From Bacillota bacterium (GTDB lineage Bacteria > Bacillota_A > Clostridia > Lachnospirales > Lachnospiraceae), in NCBI GenBank assembly GCA_023443625.1, contig JAEZTQ010000071.1, forward strand, positions 1 through 64,000: a stretch of 64,000 nt of DNA. Reading direction: 5' to 3'. How positions within the stretch are numbered: the first letter of the stretch is position 1; every line of letters begins with the position of its first letter. Below the pieces are notes generated by a model, which searched no databases, was not told where the DNA came from, and worked only from the letters and a program-made list of their open reading frames with translations. Positions 16,062 to 24,856 of this stretch are shown in pieces. The position numbers and the translations under genes are program-made.

Positions 16062-16126
16062 CCTTATCCGCCTTATATAAGGAAAACGGGAAGAAAAAAC
16101 AAGAGCCCACTGGCGAAATGCTTTTA
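16062..16126 (+). repeat. Structured repeat element, truncated copy
   Basis: TTATCCGCC, a small TTATATAAG hairpin, then ACGGGAAGAAAAAACAAGAG and CCCACTGGCGA match the 5' half of the full copies; the 3' half is lost. The rest of the gap 15846-16276 holds no gene but includes a T/A-rich promoter-like stretch and, at 16165-16215, an inverted repeat around GACGGCAGTAC/GTACTGCCGTT that may be a terminator. Confidence 0.45.
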
Positions 16127-16276
16127 GCGATCCTATATTCTAGTACATAAAGGAAGCGTCAAAATTAAGTTACAATCCGACGGCAGTACTTAATTCTTTA
16201 TTGTACTGCCGTTTTCCATGATTTATAATATGATTGTAACGCTCTCATAAATCAGTTAAGAAGGGAGAACTTATAT

Positions 16277-16768
16277 ATGCACTTTGTTAAAAGGAATTTA
16301 GTAGCTTGTCTCATTTTTATCTTAGCCATATTATGTACATTAGTATTATTTACAAATTCTAAATCTAATAGATCAAATTTCTGGAACTCACTTGGTATTG
16401 AACATACAGATCAGATAAGTACGATTAAGTTTTATCAGTCTCCTGTTGCTGGAGATATGAACTTAATTCCAAGCAGCAAAGCCATGGAGTTTTCAAACAA
16501 CAGCAGTGATATCCATTTGCTTTTTGACTACCTTTCACATACCACAACAAAACCAGGTAAAGCATATAAAATTGACGGTTTTCAATTACAAAACCCTATG
16601 TTCGAAGTTGATACAGTCTCTGGTGATACAATACATATCCACTGGATTTTTAATAAGGGAGAAATCCAAGTTGGGGATGACCTATACTATATTAGTAAAA
16701 AATATGCAGAAAAATTATATGAATTATTTTTAACATATCATAATTATCGAGGCGAACTTGTTCAGTAA
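16277..16768 (+). CDS. Membrane-anchored or secreted hypothetical protein
   Basis: Not recognised. One N-terminal hydrophobic segment (NLVACLIFILAILCTLVLFT) acts as a signal or anchor; the remaining 130 residues are a soluble extracellular domain with alternating beta-type pattern (ISTIKFYQSPVAGDM, DTIHIHWIF). A strong AGAAGGGAG site supports the start. It is a single-gene transcript followed by a hairpin terminator. Confidence 0.65.
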   Translation: MHFVKRNLVACLIFILAILCTLVLFTNSKSNRSNFWNSLGIEHTDQISTIKFYQSPVAGDMNLIPSSKAMEFSNNSSDIHLLFDYLSHTTTKPGKAYKIDGFQLQNPMFEVDTVSGDTIHIHWIFNKGEIQVGDDLYYISKKYAEKLYELFLTYHNYRGELVQ

Positions 16769-16846
16769 TTTTTTATTTTATCTTGGTATAAGTAAGGTAA
16801 AGTACTCCTTCTACATATATCTTTAACAAATGATTTTCAACTATCG

Positions 16847-16890
16847 AAAAATAAGCAGTGGCACCAATTTATGTGCTACTGCTTATTTTT
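16847..16890. terminator. Hairpin family copy 3, bidirectional terminator
   Basis: AAAAATAAGCAGTGGCAC pairs with GTGCTACTGCTTATTTTT. It lies between convergent genes and shares the GTGGCAC/GTGCTAC core with the hairpins at 5887 and 12535. Confidence 0.75.
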
Positions 16891-16898
16891 CACTCCAC

Positions 16899-19421
16899 TT
16901 ATTTGAACTTCTTATATCCACTTGCCTTTAACTTCAAAATATTTGCTTTACAAATATCTTTAGAAGGACCTTTAACTATAATCGTCTTCTTACAACCCTT
17001 AAATGCATCCTTTGAAACTTGACTTAACTTTGCATTTACCGTTAATGTTGATAAGTTCTCACAATTATTAAATGCTGAAGAAGGTATTGTTTTTATGTAT
17101 TTATTTAATGAAATTGAAGTTGCCTTCGCATTCATAAATACTTTAGGACCTATTGAAGTAACTGTATACTTTCCGCCACTATTCACTACTGTGCCGGCAT
17201 TTACTGATAGGTTCTTTGCTTTAAGACCATTTTGGCTTAAGCCAATTAATTGAACTGTACCATTTTCTGAAGAAGTAGCTGTTTTTGTTATTTTATATTT
17301 GTAGTTACCAGAAGTAAATGTTTTGTTCTTCTCTAGACCTACGAATTTTGGGTTTGTATCTACTCCAGATAAAGTTATTTTTGTCTCAGGATCAACATAA
17401 GAACCATCCGCAATATCTTTTTTCACTTTACTTAAGCCTGAAATCTTAAATGATATCTCTATCTTATTAGAAGGTAATACTAACTTTTGATCTACATTTT
17501 CTCCCTGTAACGGTAGTTTAATATTAGTATCTTTTTCGTACGTATTGATAGCCATAAAGTGATAGTATTTCTCACTACTCTTTAAGCCTAAATCAACATT
17601 TTTCTTCACTGTTTTGTCATCAAACTTAATTGTTGCATTTGTTACTTTAATACCTGAATATTTGCTCGTACTTAGGTCAGTAGATATTCCTAACATATTG
17701 AATTTAACAGCTCCAGATAAATTAATTCCATCAATACTTACTGTATATTCACCATCTTTATTAATAAGGATATCTTTAACAACCGTTGTTTCAGGTACTT
17801 CTTTTCCAGCTGCTTGAATATATTCCCATGATTTATCCGTAGGTCCCATTTCACTTCTTGCAGAATAAGGATTACGATAATCCCAGGTACTAGTTTGGTA
17901 GAACAAGTATACATGTACACCATCTCTTTGTTCCCAGATCTCCTCGTCGATATACTTTGCTACCGTTCTAGAAACTACTGCATTGGGATCTCCTCCCGAG
18001 ATTGTTTTAACACTGGTGTCACCTTTTGCATTATTAATGGTATTATAAAATATTGCTATATCCTTAAAGTTGATCTTTGCTTTCTCACGGTCAAAATATG
18101 CACCTGTATCCCATAAACAAGGTACTGCGGCAACTTTCTTTGCCGCTGTAAATGTGTCATACATCCATTGAGTAACACTAGAGGAAACTTTCCTAGGTTC
18201 GCATACACCGGTCTCTCCAATAATAATACCATAATCACTAAACTTTGCTAGTTTAGCAAAATTCACTTTTAATTCTTTCTGTTCTTTCACTGTATAGTCA
18301 CCGGATCCCAAACAGAAATCGGAAGGAGTATAATAATGTACGGATAAGAACAACTTGCTAGTACCATTTTCTTTTGAATCAGTAGGCATTTTAAATCTCT
18401 TATCTGTAGTCATCGTAATATCTGTATTATATCCAGGAATCAGCAAATGTCTATATGCATTGTTACCACCTGTGGCACGTACAACATCTACAAACTTCTG
18501 ATTGATAGCATTTGTCAGCGTATAACATTCATCTTCTGTAAGGTTACCACCGATACCTACTTCTTTCGGGTCCTTTGAAGCGATAAAACCATTTGAACAG
18601 ATAGGATCATTTAAACGATCTCCAAGCTCTTCATTAGCTCCTTCAAAAATTAAATGATCCGAATAGTTATTAAAACGAGTACTGATCTGTTTCCAATAAG
18701 ATTCGTATCTTGCCCATGCAGCATCTCGCATCTCCTGATTAGCTACTTTTTTACCGTCAACCATCTTGCATGCACCAAACTGTCCCCACCAGCCGCTGTC
18801 CCAATGATTATTAATAATTACATACATGCCTTTATTCAATGCATAGTTAACGATTTCTTCTACTCTTCCTAAGTATTGCTCCTCAATTGTATAGGTAGGA
18901 TCATTATCCTTTACCATGTTAGACCATGCTACAGGGATGCGGATTGTATTAATACCATAGGAATGTACAGTGTCTATGTAAGCTTGTGAAGTAATCTTTG
19001 CTGCTGCACCACGCCATGATAACTCGAACCTAGTAGGATCGGTACAAGTCTCTTTATCTGTCATAGATAAAGTTCCTTCCATCGTATTACCCAGGTTAAT
19101 TCCAGCACCCATCTCATTTTGGGCTAACTCCTTAGATGTCATTTCTTTTCTCATCAGACCGTTGTCTTTTACCTTTAAAGGACCTTGCTTACTTCTGCCC
19201 GCGATGATAACTTCTCTTTCAGGACCAATATTAGATGTGTCGTCCCAATTCAGCTTAAAATCTCCAATATCTTTCGCACTCAATACTTTTGTAAGTGAAG
19301 TATTATCAGTTGTCGCCGCACTAGACTGAACACTTCCAGCTATTGTTGATCCAATACCAGTAGCTACCATAGTCAAACTCATGCATATAGCAAAAAATGT
19401 TTTCATTCTTTTTTTTCTCAT
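16899..19421 (-). CDS. Secreted GH5 endoglucanase with accessory module and BspA-type repeats
   Basis: Extracellular cellulase of 840 residues. A signal peptide (about 1-38) precedes a GH5 barrel (about 95-470): AGINLGNTMEG, RIPVAWSNM, INNHWDSGWW, acid/base Glu264 in EGANEEL, SVHYYTP and nucleophile Glu403 in IIGETGVCEP. Residues about 500-665 form a beta-sandwich-like module beginning FYQTSTWDYRN, also present in the protein at 53468-54304. The C-terminus (about 740-835) has BspA-type leucine-rich repeats (VFMNAKATSISLNKYIKTIP, AFNNCENLSTLTV), often used in surface binding. The start is the ATG at 19421 after GAGGAGAG. No dockerin or S-layer domain is present. Specificity within GH5 is inferred. 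Confidence 0.9.
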   Translation of the reverse strand: MRKKRMKTFFAICMSLTMVATGIGSTIAGSVQSSAATTDNTSLTKVLSAKDIGDFKLNWDDTSNIGPEREVIIAGRSKQGPLKVKDNGLMRKEMTSKELAQNEMGAGINLGNTMEGTLSMTDKETCTDPTRFELSWRGAAAKITSQAYIDTVHSYGINTIRIPVAWSNMVKDNDPTYTIEEQYLGRVEEIVNYALNKGMYVIINNHWDSGWWGQFGACKMVDGKKVANQEMRDAAWARYESYWKQISTRFNNYSDHLIFEGANEELGDRLNDPICSNGFIASKDPKEVGIGGNLTEDECYTLTNAINQKFVDVVRATGGNNAYRHLLIPGYNTDITMTTDKRFKMPTDSKENGTSKLFLSVHYYTPSDFCLGSGDYTVKEQKELKVNFAKLAKFSDYGIIIGETGVCEPRKVSSSVTQWMYDTFTAAKKVAAVPCLWDTGAYFDREKAKINFKDIAIFYNTINNAKGDTSVKTISGGDPNAVVSRTVAKYIDEEIWEQRDGVHVYLFYQTSTWDYRNPYSARSEMGPTDKSWEYIQAAGKEVPETTVVKDILINKDGEYTVSIDGINLSGAVKFNMLGISTDLSTSKYSGIKVTNATIKFDDKTVKKNVDLGLKSSEKYYHFMAINTYEKDTNIKLPLQGENVDQKLVLPSNKIEISFKISGLSKVKKDIADGSYVDPETKITLSGVDTNPKFVGLEKNKTFTSGNYKYKITKTATSSENGTVQLIGLSQNGLKAKNLSVNAGTVVNSGGKYTVTSIGPKVFMNAKATSISLNKYIKTIPSSAFNNCENLSTLTVNAKLSQVSKDAFKGCKKTIIVKGPSKDICKANILKLKASGYKKFK

Positions 19422-19738
19422 ATACACTCTCCTCTCATAAATAAGTTTGTAGCCTGAATGGAAAAGTACCCATTCATCTTAATATCCATTGAGTTCTTTT
19501 TCATTTGCTTCTTGACACATTACCAACATATTATAAATATAGCATAAATTGGATAGAAGATTAAATAACTATATGGACAGCTTTTAGCACAAATGTGACA
19601 GCACCCATCTTTGGAAGTTAGCACCATATTTCTCTTTGTGACGTTCCACATACCAATCCCGGCAAGCTTGCAATTATTTACTATTTGAACTAAGACATTG
19701 ATCCTTCGCACATCGATTGACCAGATTATATGCTAGTA

Positions 19739-19781
19739 CCTCCTTGTCTTTCGGTTTTTGTGGAAACCAAATACAAGGAGG
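19739..19781 (-). terminator. Candidate terminator after cooS
   Basis: CCTCCTTGT and ACAAGGAGG flank a GGTTT/AAACC inner pair, 10 bp past the CO dehydrogenase stop. There is no long T run on the minus strand, so strength is uncertain. The gap from here to the cellulase start (19422-19738) holds no supportable gene. Confidence 0.4.
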
Positions 19782-19791
19782 TTTTATAACA

Positions 19792-21705
19792 TTACTGAAG
19801 CCCTAAGCCTTTTCGCTTTGTAATAATATGAGCCTCTATATTATTAGCAACTTCCACCGGATCATCGCCAAGTGCAACCTTTCCTCCGGTTAATTCTTCC
19901 ACTTCTTGGGTTAAGAGCTTTGCCAGATTAGGGGCACCGGTGATAAAAGGTGTAGGAGACAGATGTGTATAAGCACCATACGCCACTGCAAAAATTCCAT
20001 CAATGGTAGCTTTTTGCTCCATCCATTCCGGTGCGGTTACTGCAATTGGAAGCTGTGGTATATCTACGTCCAAATGGTCTGCCAGCGCAGTAACCAACAT
20101 AGAGATTCTTCCTGTATCAGTACAGGTTCCAAAACTCAATACCGGGGGAATCTTTAATAATCCGCAGACTGCCTTGAGTCCATCTCCTGCCAAGTCAGCT
20201 GCTTCTATACTACACAAGCCGGCGACCTCCAGACCGTGATTACCACATCCGCCTGCAACTACCAATATATCCCTCTTAATTAATTCCTTCGTGAGATTTA
20301 CTGTATTCCAATCATGAGGGCCATTTCTTAAAGTAGCACAGTTAGCCAAGGCAACTACTCCCTTGATTTTACCTGCTACAATTACTTCAACCAAGGGATC
20401 AAGCTTATTACCTAAAACATTTAAAACAGCCTCTGTGGAAAATCCAGCAAGTGCTTTTTGAATTCTTTTAGGAACATGGGGCTTGACTTTGTTATGGCGT
20501 TTAGTAAAGTTTTCGATTCCCAGATCAATTAACCTTTCTGACATCTCATTTGCTTTATTCGGGTAATATGGCATCTTTTCCTGAATTCGCGGAACTCCGA
20601 TGATGGTACTGATGGCAACCAAAGTCACCTGATATTTTTCAGCGTAGGAATCAATGGCCGGTGGTGAGCAATTCTCTTCCATAGCTAGAACATCCACTGC
20701 ACCAGTAGCAAGCATTGGCTCTATCGCCAGCCAGTTTCCCATTAACCCGACAAATACTTCATCCATAGGATATCTTTGTAGAAGCTCCTGCCCGGTTTCA
20801 ATTGAACCTATAACTCTGATACCTTTGGCACCTACGGCTCTTCCTTTTTCCTGATACATAGGATCTCTGAGTTTTTCAATGGTTAATGCGCCAATCCAGG
20901 GTTGATGCCCGTTAAATACGATATTTATATAATCCGGATCAAATATTCCAAGATCAGTATTAACCTCATGAGGGGTAGGAGTACCGAAGATTATGTCCTG
21001 TACCATTTCAAGACCAATCTGGGAGTTATATATAGTTGCTAAGCCTAAACGTAATGCCTTTATTGCCAAGGAAACATAATCACCATCAACATTTGTGAGA
21101 GAACTCGCCACACAGTTTTGCTCCTCATGAACTGTTCCGGCAGGGTAAATATGGATCTTTTTCCATACTTCTTTACGCTTTTTAGGAGCAAAGGCCTCAA
21201 CCATAATATTTGGTTCTTCAATACCGATATGTTGTTGAGCTTCTAAGAGATCAGCCAATTGAACAGCTAGTTGATTAATATCCTGCTTGTTATCAATTCC
21301 CACCTTCTCACACATCCAGCGCAGTTTGCTTTCGTCCTTGATTTTAAAAGGGGATTTGCCCTCTCCAATGGACTTTAACGTTCTAAATGCCTCGTAAGCA
21401 TGATGACTATAGGTACCGGCACCGAGAGTATTCTGAATTAACAGTTTTCTCATTGCGTTTGCATCTGGTCCTATCCCACAAACACCTTTGTCAATACCGC
21501 TTTTTTCACTCCATCTACATGGTCCATGGGAACAAAGCTGGCAACTTAATCCTTCAAGGCAGAATTTACATCGAATTCTTTCCTGCTGGGCATAACGGTC
21601 GAACACATTGGTCATTCCGTCTTCTCTGATTCTTATTAACATTTCTTCAACAGAGTCATGATAACTTACACGCCCCTCCGTTTTTTCATAGATTGCTTCA
21701 GCCAT
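19792..21705 (-). CDS. cooS: Ni-dependent CO dehydrogenase catalytic subunit, variant clusters
   Basis: Anaerobic CODH: CO + H2O to CO2 with two electrons. Length (637 aa) and cluster motifs fit the family: Cys46, Cys49, Cys55, Cys58, Cys63 and Cys76 near the N-terminus, then His267 (FNGHQP), Cys346, Cys456, Cys487 and Cys528 as C-cluster ligands. Two departures stand out. The usual GICCTGNE motif reads GSIETGQE, putting Glu303 where a C-cluster cysteine is expected. The D-cluster pair is C-x2-C with Ser at the normal second position, as in CODHs with a smaller D-cluster. No cooC, cooF or acs gene adjoins it. The start is the ATG at 21705 after AGAAAGGAAG. Family certain; CO activity less so. 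Confidence 0.88.
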   Translation of the reverse strand: MAEAIYEKTEGRVSYHDSVEEMLIRIREDGMTNVFDRYAQQERIRCKFCLEGLSCQLCSHGPCRWSEKSGIDKGVCGIGPDANAMRKLLIQNTLGAGTYSHHAYEAFRTLKSIGEGKSPFKIKDESKLRWMCEKVGIDNKQDINQLAVQLADLLEAQQHIGIEEPNIMVEAFAPKKRKEVWKKIHIYPAGTVHEEQNCVASSLTNVDGDYVSLAIKALRLGLATIYNSQIGLEMVQDIIFGTPTPHEVNTDLGIFDPDYINIVFNGHQPWIGALTIEKLRDPMYQEKGRAVGAKGIRVIGSIETGQELLQRYPMDEVFVGLMGNWLAIEPMLATGAVDVLAMEENCSPPAIDSYAEKYQVTLVAISTIIGVPRIQEKMPYYPNKANEMSERLIDLGIENFTKRHNKVKPHVPKRIQKALAGFSTEAVLNVLGNKLDPLVEVIVAGKIKGVVALANCATLRNGPHDWNTVNLTKELIKRDILVVAGGCGNHGLEVAGLCSIEAADLAGDGLKAVCGLLKIPPVLSFGTCTDTGRISMLVTALADHLDVDIPQLPIAVTAPEWMEQKATIDGIFAVAYGAYTHLSPTPFITGAPNLAKLLTQEVEELTGGKVALGDDPVEVANNIEAHIITKRKGLGLQ

Positions 21706-21848
21706 AGTATCTTCCTTTCTGATATTAATAAACACACATAATATAATGTGCATAATTTATATAAAATATTTCGTAGGGGTGCTGAAGACGCAAAACTATA
21801 TCCGGGGACGATCATCCCTCCATTAATATTTATTTCAATCTTTTACTA

Positions 21849-22901
21849 CTACCCAAATAGCATTGATATCAGGTCTTGATTAAGAACACGATTGTTTTTA
21901 TCTACGATGCCAAAATCCATTTCTTTATAGTTCCAATATGCATAACCAATTCCATATTCCTTAAATAACTCCACCACATCCTTTACATATGCATTTATGT
22001 CTTTCAAATCGGCATTATTAATCACACCAAATTCGCCGCAATACAAATTATAGCCTGAATATTGACAAAATGTTTTTGCACCTACTAATACTCTTTCTAA
22101 TAATTCTTTATTAATGTTTTTTTCTAAGGCAAACCATCTATACTTATCTAAGTAATTAGGATTTTCACATAAAAAATCAGCAAAATTATCAATTGTATCG
22201 GGATAGTGAACCGTGTGATTGTATTTCATCATATCTTCACTAAAATGTGCTTTTTGATGAGTAAAAATTTGTGGCTCATAAAAATGAAAATTATAAACGA
22301 TCTTATCATCACTAACAAGATCCAAAGATTTTAATTCAAATACACTATTTTGGTCATTACTTCCAACCAATATGTAATGATTTTTATCAATGTTCCGAAT
22401 TTCTTTAATAATATCTTTATACAAACGGTTCCATAAATATCCTTGAGATGCATCACTAATCTCATTTATTAATTCATACATTATTTCTGGTTTCTTTTTT
22501 GTGGCATATCTATTTGCTATTCTTTTCCATACCTCTATTAATCTTTGTTGAAGTTTCTCTTCACTTAAGAGTGGTATCACCTTCTGCATTTGGCCATACT
22601 CATGTCCTTCAATATGGTGAACATCTAAAATAATATTAATTCCAAAATCCTCACACCATTGAATACATTCATCGATATAGTAAAAGTTCTCTTCACATTT
22701 TTCTTCGAGTAACAGTTCTCCATTAATTGATAATCTAATATGGTCTGCTCCCCACTTAGCAATTTGCTCAATATCTTGGATGGTGATAAAGCTTTTAAAA
22801 TGCTTCATTCTCTGCTCGTATGCAAATTCTCCATTTTCATTGACATCATATTGTGCTAGCCATCCTCCAACATTAATTCCCTTCTTAAAGTTCTCTAACA
22901 T
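21849..22901 (-). CDS. Intracellular GH5 glycosidase
   Basis: No signal peptide, so it acts in the cytoplasm on imported oligosaccharides. GH5 features: GINVGGWL, HIRLSINGE, ILDVHHIEGHEYG, acid/base Glu in YELINEISD, YNFHFYEP, nucleophile Glu in LYCGEFGV, and a closing YAYWNYKEMDFG. At 350 residues it is a single catalytic domain. It is the last gene of the operon after two sugar permeases and a binding protein, which indicates it cleaves the transporter's substrate, probably a beta-linked glucan, mannan or similar oligosaccharide. The substrate is inferred. Confidence 0.85.
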   Translation of the reverse strand: MLENFKKGINVGGWLAQYDVNENGEFAYEQRMKHFKSFITIQDIEQIAKWGADHIRLSINGELLLEEKCEENFYYIDECIQWCEDFGINIILDVHHIEGHEYGQMQKVIPLLSEEKLQQRLIEVWKRIANRYATKKKPEIMYELINEISDASQGYLWNRLYKDIIKEIRNIDKNHYILVGSNDQNSVFELKSLDLVSDDKIVYNFHFYEPQIFTHQKAHFSEDMMKYNHTVHYPDTIDNFADFLCENPNYLDKYRWFALEKNINKELLERVLVGAKTFCQYSGYNLYCGEFGVINNADLKDINAYVKDVVELFKEYGIGYAYWNYKEMDFGIVDKNNRVLNQDLISMLFG

Positions 22902-22953
22902 ATCGTCCTCCTCTTATCAACACGAGAATGTTCCTTAAACATTCGTTTTATGT

Positions 22954-23841
22954 TTATTCTTTTACGGCGCCAATTACAATTCCACTAGTTAAATATTTTG
23001 AAATAAACGGATAAATAATTAATAATGGTAATACCCCTACTACTGCAACTGCCATTTTAATCGCATCTGTTGGTATTGTTAGCCCAGCAGTTAACTTCAT
23101 ACTGCTTGATAAACTACTCTGTAAATACATAGTTTCCATTAACATACGATTTAATAGAACCTGGATTGAATATAGTTTTTCATCACTAACATAATACAGT
23201 CCATTAAGCCAATCATTCCAATAACTTAAAGAAACAAAAAGCCCTAAGGTTGCAATAATAGGTTTTGAAATAGGTAAAACTATTTTTGCCAAAATGCCTA
23301 ATTCACTTGTTCCATCTATTTTAGCTGCTTCTATTATAGCCTCTGGTATACTGCTTGTAAAATAACTTCTTGCCATAATTACATAGAACCCATTCATTAA
23401 TAGATTTGGAACAATTAGTGCAATAATTGTGTTTTTAATATGGAAGGTCTGTGTCCACATGATATAAGTTGGTACCAATCCTCCACTAAAAAGTAATGTA
23501 AAAAATAGAAGAAAGCTGAAAAAATTTCTTCCTGGTAAATCTTTTCTAGATAAAGGATATGCAAATAGTATTGATATCGTCAAATTAGCTGCTGTACCTA
23601 ATAGCAAAACAGCAATGGAAACCCCATATGCTTTTATAATATTGCTAGAACCATTAAAAATATATTTATATGCTGTAAAATCCAATTCTTTCGGTATGAA
23701 TGAATAGCCATAGTTTATAATTCCACTTTGGCTATTAAGTGACGAACCAATCAGTAGAAAAAATGGACAAAGACAAAATACTGCTACAAGAATCATTATT
23801 AAATTAGCTATATGTTGAAATGCTTTATCTCTCTTAACCAT
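22954..23841 (-). CDS. Carbohydrate ABC transporter permease (LplC/YtcP-like)
   Basis: Inner-membrane permease with six predicted segments and the EAA loop IIEAAKIDGTSELGILAKIVLPISKPIIATLGLF that contacts the ATPase. The N-terminus (FCLCPFFLLIGSSLNSQ) and the C-terminal GIVIGAVKE are typical of the LplC subgroup, which imports complex oligosaccharides. It lies 15 bp after the partner permease. The operon has no ATPase gene, so a shared MsmX-type ATPase elsewhere is expected. Confidence 0.88.
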   Translation of the reverse strand: MVKRDKAFQHIANLIMILVAVFCLCPFFLLIGSSLNSQSGIINYGYSFIPKELDFTAYKYIFNGSSNIIKAYGVSIAVLLLGTAANLTISILFAYPLSRKDLPGRNFFSFLLFFTLLFSGGLVPTYIMWTQTFHIKNTIIALIVPNLLMNGFYVIMARSYFTSSIPEAIIEAAKIDGTSELGILAKIVLPISKPIIATLGLFVSLSYWNDWLNGLYYVSDEKLYSIQVLLNRMLMETMYLQSSLSSSMKLTAGLTIPTDAIKMAVAVVGVLPLLIIYPFISKYLTSGIVIGAVKE

Positions 23842-23856
23842 ATCTTATTTCCCTCT

Positions 23857-24783
23857 CTAAAATAAAGCTGAATCCTTATCCATTTTACGTACTACAAAAT
23901 TAGCTAATAATACTGTAATAAATCCAACTATTGATTGATAAACACCCGCTGCTGACGACATTCCTAGTGAATTAGCTGATTTAAGTCCTCTGTAAACATA
24001 GGTGTCTATTGTATTTGTTACATCGATTAGGGAACTGCTATTCATTGGTACTTGATAGAATAATCCAAAATCCGATCTAAATATATTACCAATTGCCATC
24101 AATGCCATAATAATTACTGTTGTTCTTACCATTGGAAGGGTGATTCTGCTAACTCGTTGCCATCGACTTGCTCCATCAATTGTCGCTGCTTCATAATAAA
24201 CTGGATCTAGTCCTACGATAGATGCATAATAGATTACACAGTTATATCCCAGCCATTTCCATTGATTAACAATGGTTAATATAAATGGCCAATACCCTGA
24301 TTCTGAATACCAGGATATTTTTTCCCTTCCCAAGGACTTTAATAGCGTATTATTAACAAAGCCCGTATCCGTACTAAGAAATGCGTAAACAATATAACTT
24401 ACTACAACGATAGAAATCATATAGGGAAGCAAGAATATTGTTTGATATGTTCTTTTTCCCCTTTTTGATTTTATTTCATCAAGCAATAGTGCTAAAAACA
24501 TTCCAACAATCATGCTAATTACTATAAACGCCAGATTATATAATAGAGTGTTACGAATAATAATCCATGAATCCTTTGTACTGAACAAAAATTCAAAATT
24601 ATTCCATCCCACAAAGGGACTCTTCCACATTCCTTTTTGATAATTATACTTTTTAAATGCAATAACAATTCCACTCATAGGTATGTAATTATTAATTAGT
24701 AGGTACAATAGACCCGGAATCATCATTGCATATAATGATAAAAATTTATATATTCTTTTAATTAGCCTTCGTTTCGTTTTCAT
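23857..24783 (-). CDS. Carbohydrate ABC transporter permease (LplB/YteP-like)
   Basis: Partner permease with about six membrane segments and the EAA loop (YYEAATIDGASRWQRVSRITLP). The N-terminal LLINNYIPMSGIVIAFKKYNY and the motif FVGWNNFEFLF are signatures of the LplB group. The site AGAAAGGC precedes the start. It forms the channel with the product of the next gene. Confidence 0.9.
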   Translation of the reverse strand: MKTKRRLIKRIYKFLSLYAMMIPGLLYLLINNYIPMSGIVIAFKKYNYQKGMWKSPFVGWNNFEFLFSTKDSWIIIRNTLLYNLAFIVISMIVGMFLALLLDEIKSKRGKRTYQTIFLLPYMISIVVVSYIVYAFLSTDTGFVNNTLLKSLGREKISWYSESGYWPFILTIVNQWKWLGYNCVIYYASIVGLDPVYYEAATIDGASRWQRVSRITLPMVRTTVIIMALMAIGNIFRSDFGLFYQVPMNSSSLIDVTNTIDTYVYRGLKSANSLGMSSAAGVYQSIVGFITVLLANFVVRKMDKDSALF

Positions 24784-24822
24784 TATAAGCCTTTCTTACT
24801 ATAACAATATTTTTAATAAGAA

Positions 24823-24840
24823 AGGGAGAAAACTCTCCCT
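24823..24840 (-). promoter_or_regulatory. Intercistronic hairpin after the binding-protein gene
   Basis: GGGAGAAAACTCTCCC between binding-protein and permease genes, next to a second TTCTTATTA/AATAAGAA-like repeat. Such stems often protect the binding-protein message or reduce read-through into permeases. No strong T run. Confidence 0.4.
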
Positions 24841-24856
24841 CACTTATTAGGCATAT

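Noticed and set aside
19520..19711. Minus-strand open frame of 63 codons with several Cys
   Set aside because: No ribosome site; composition unlike a natural protein; no recognisable family.
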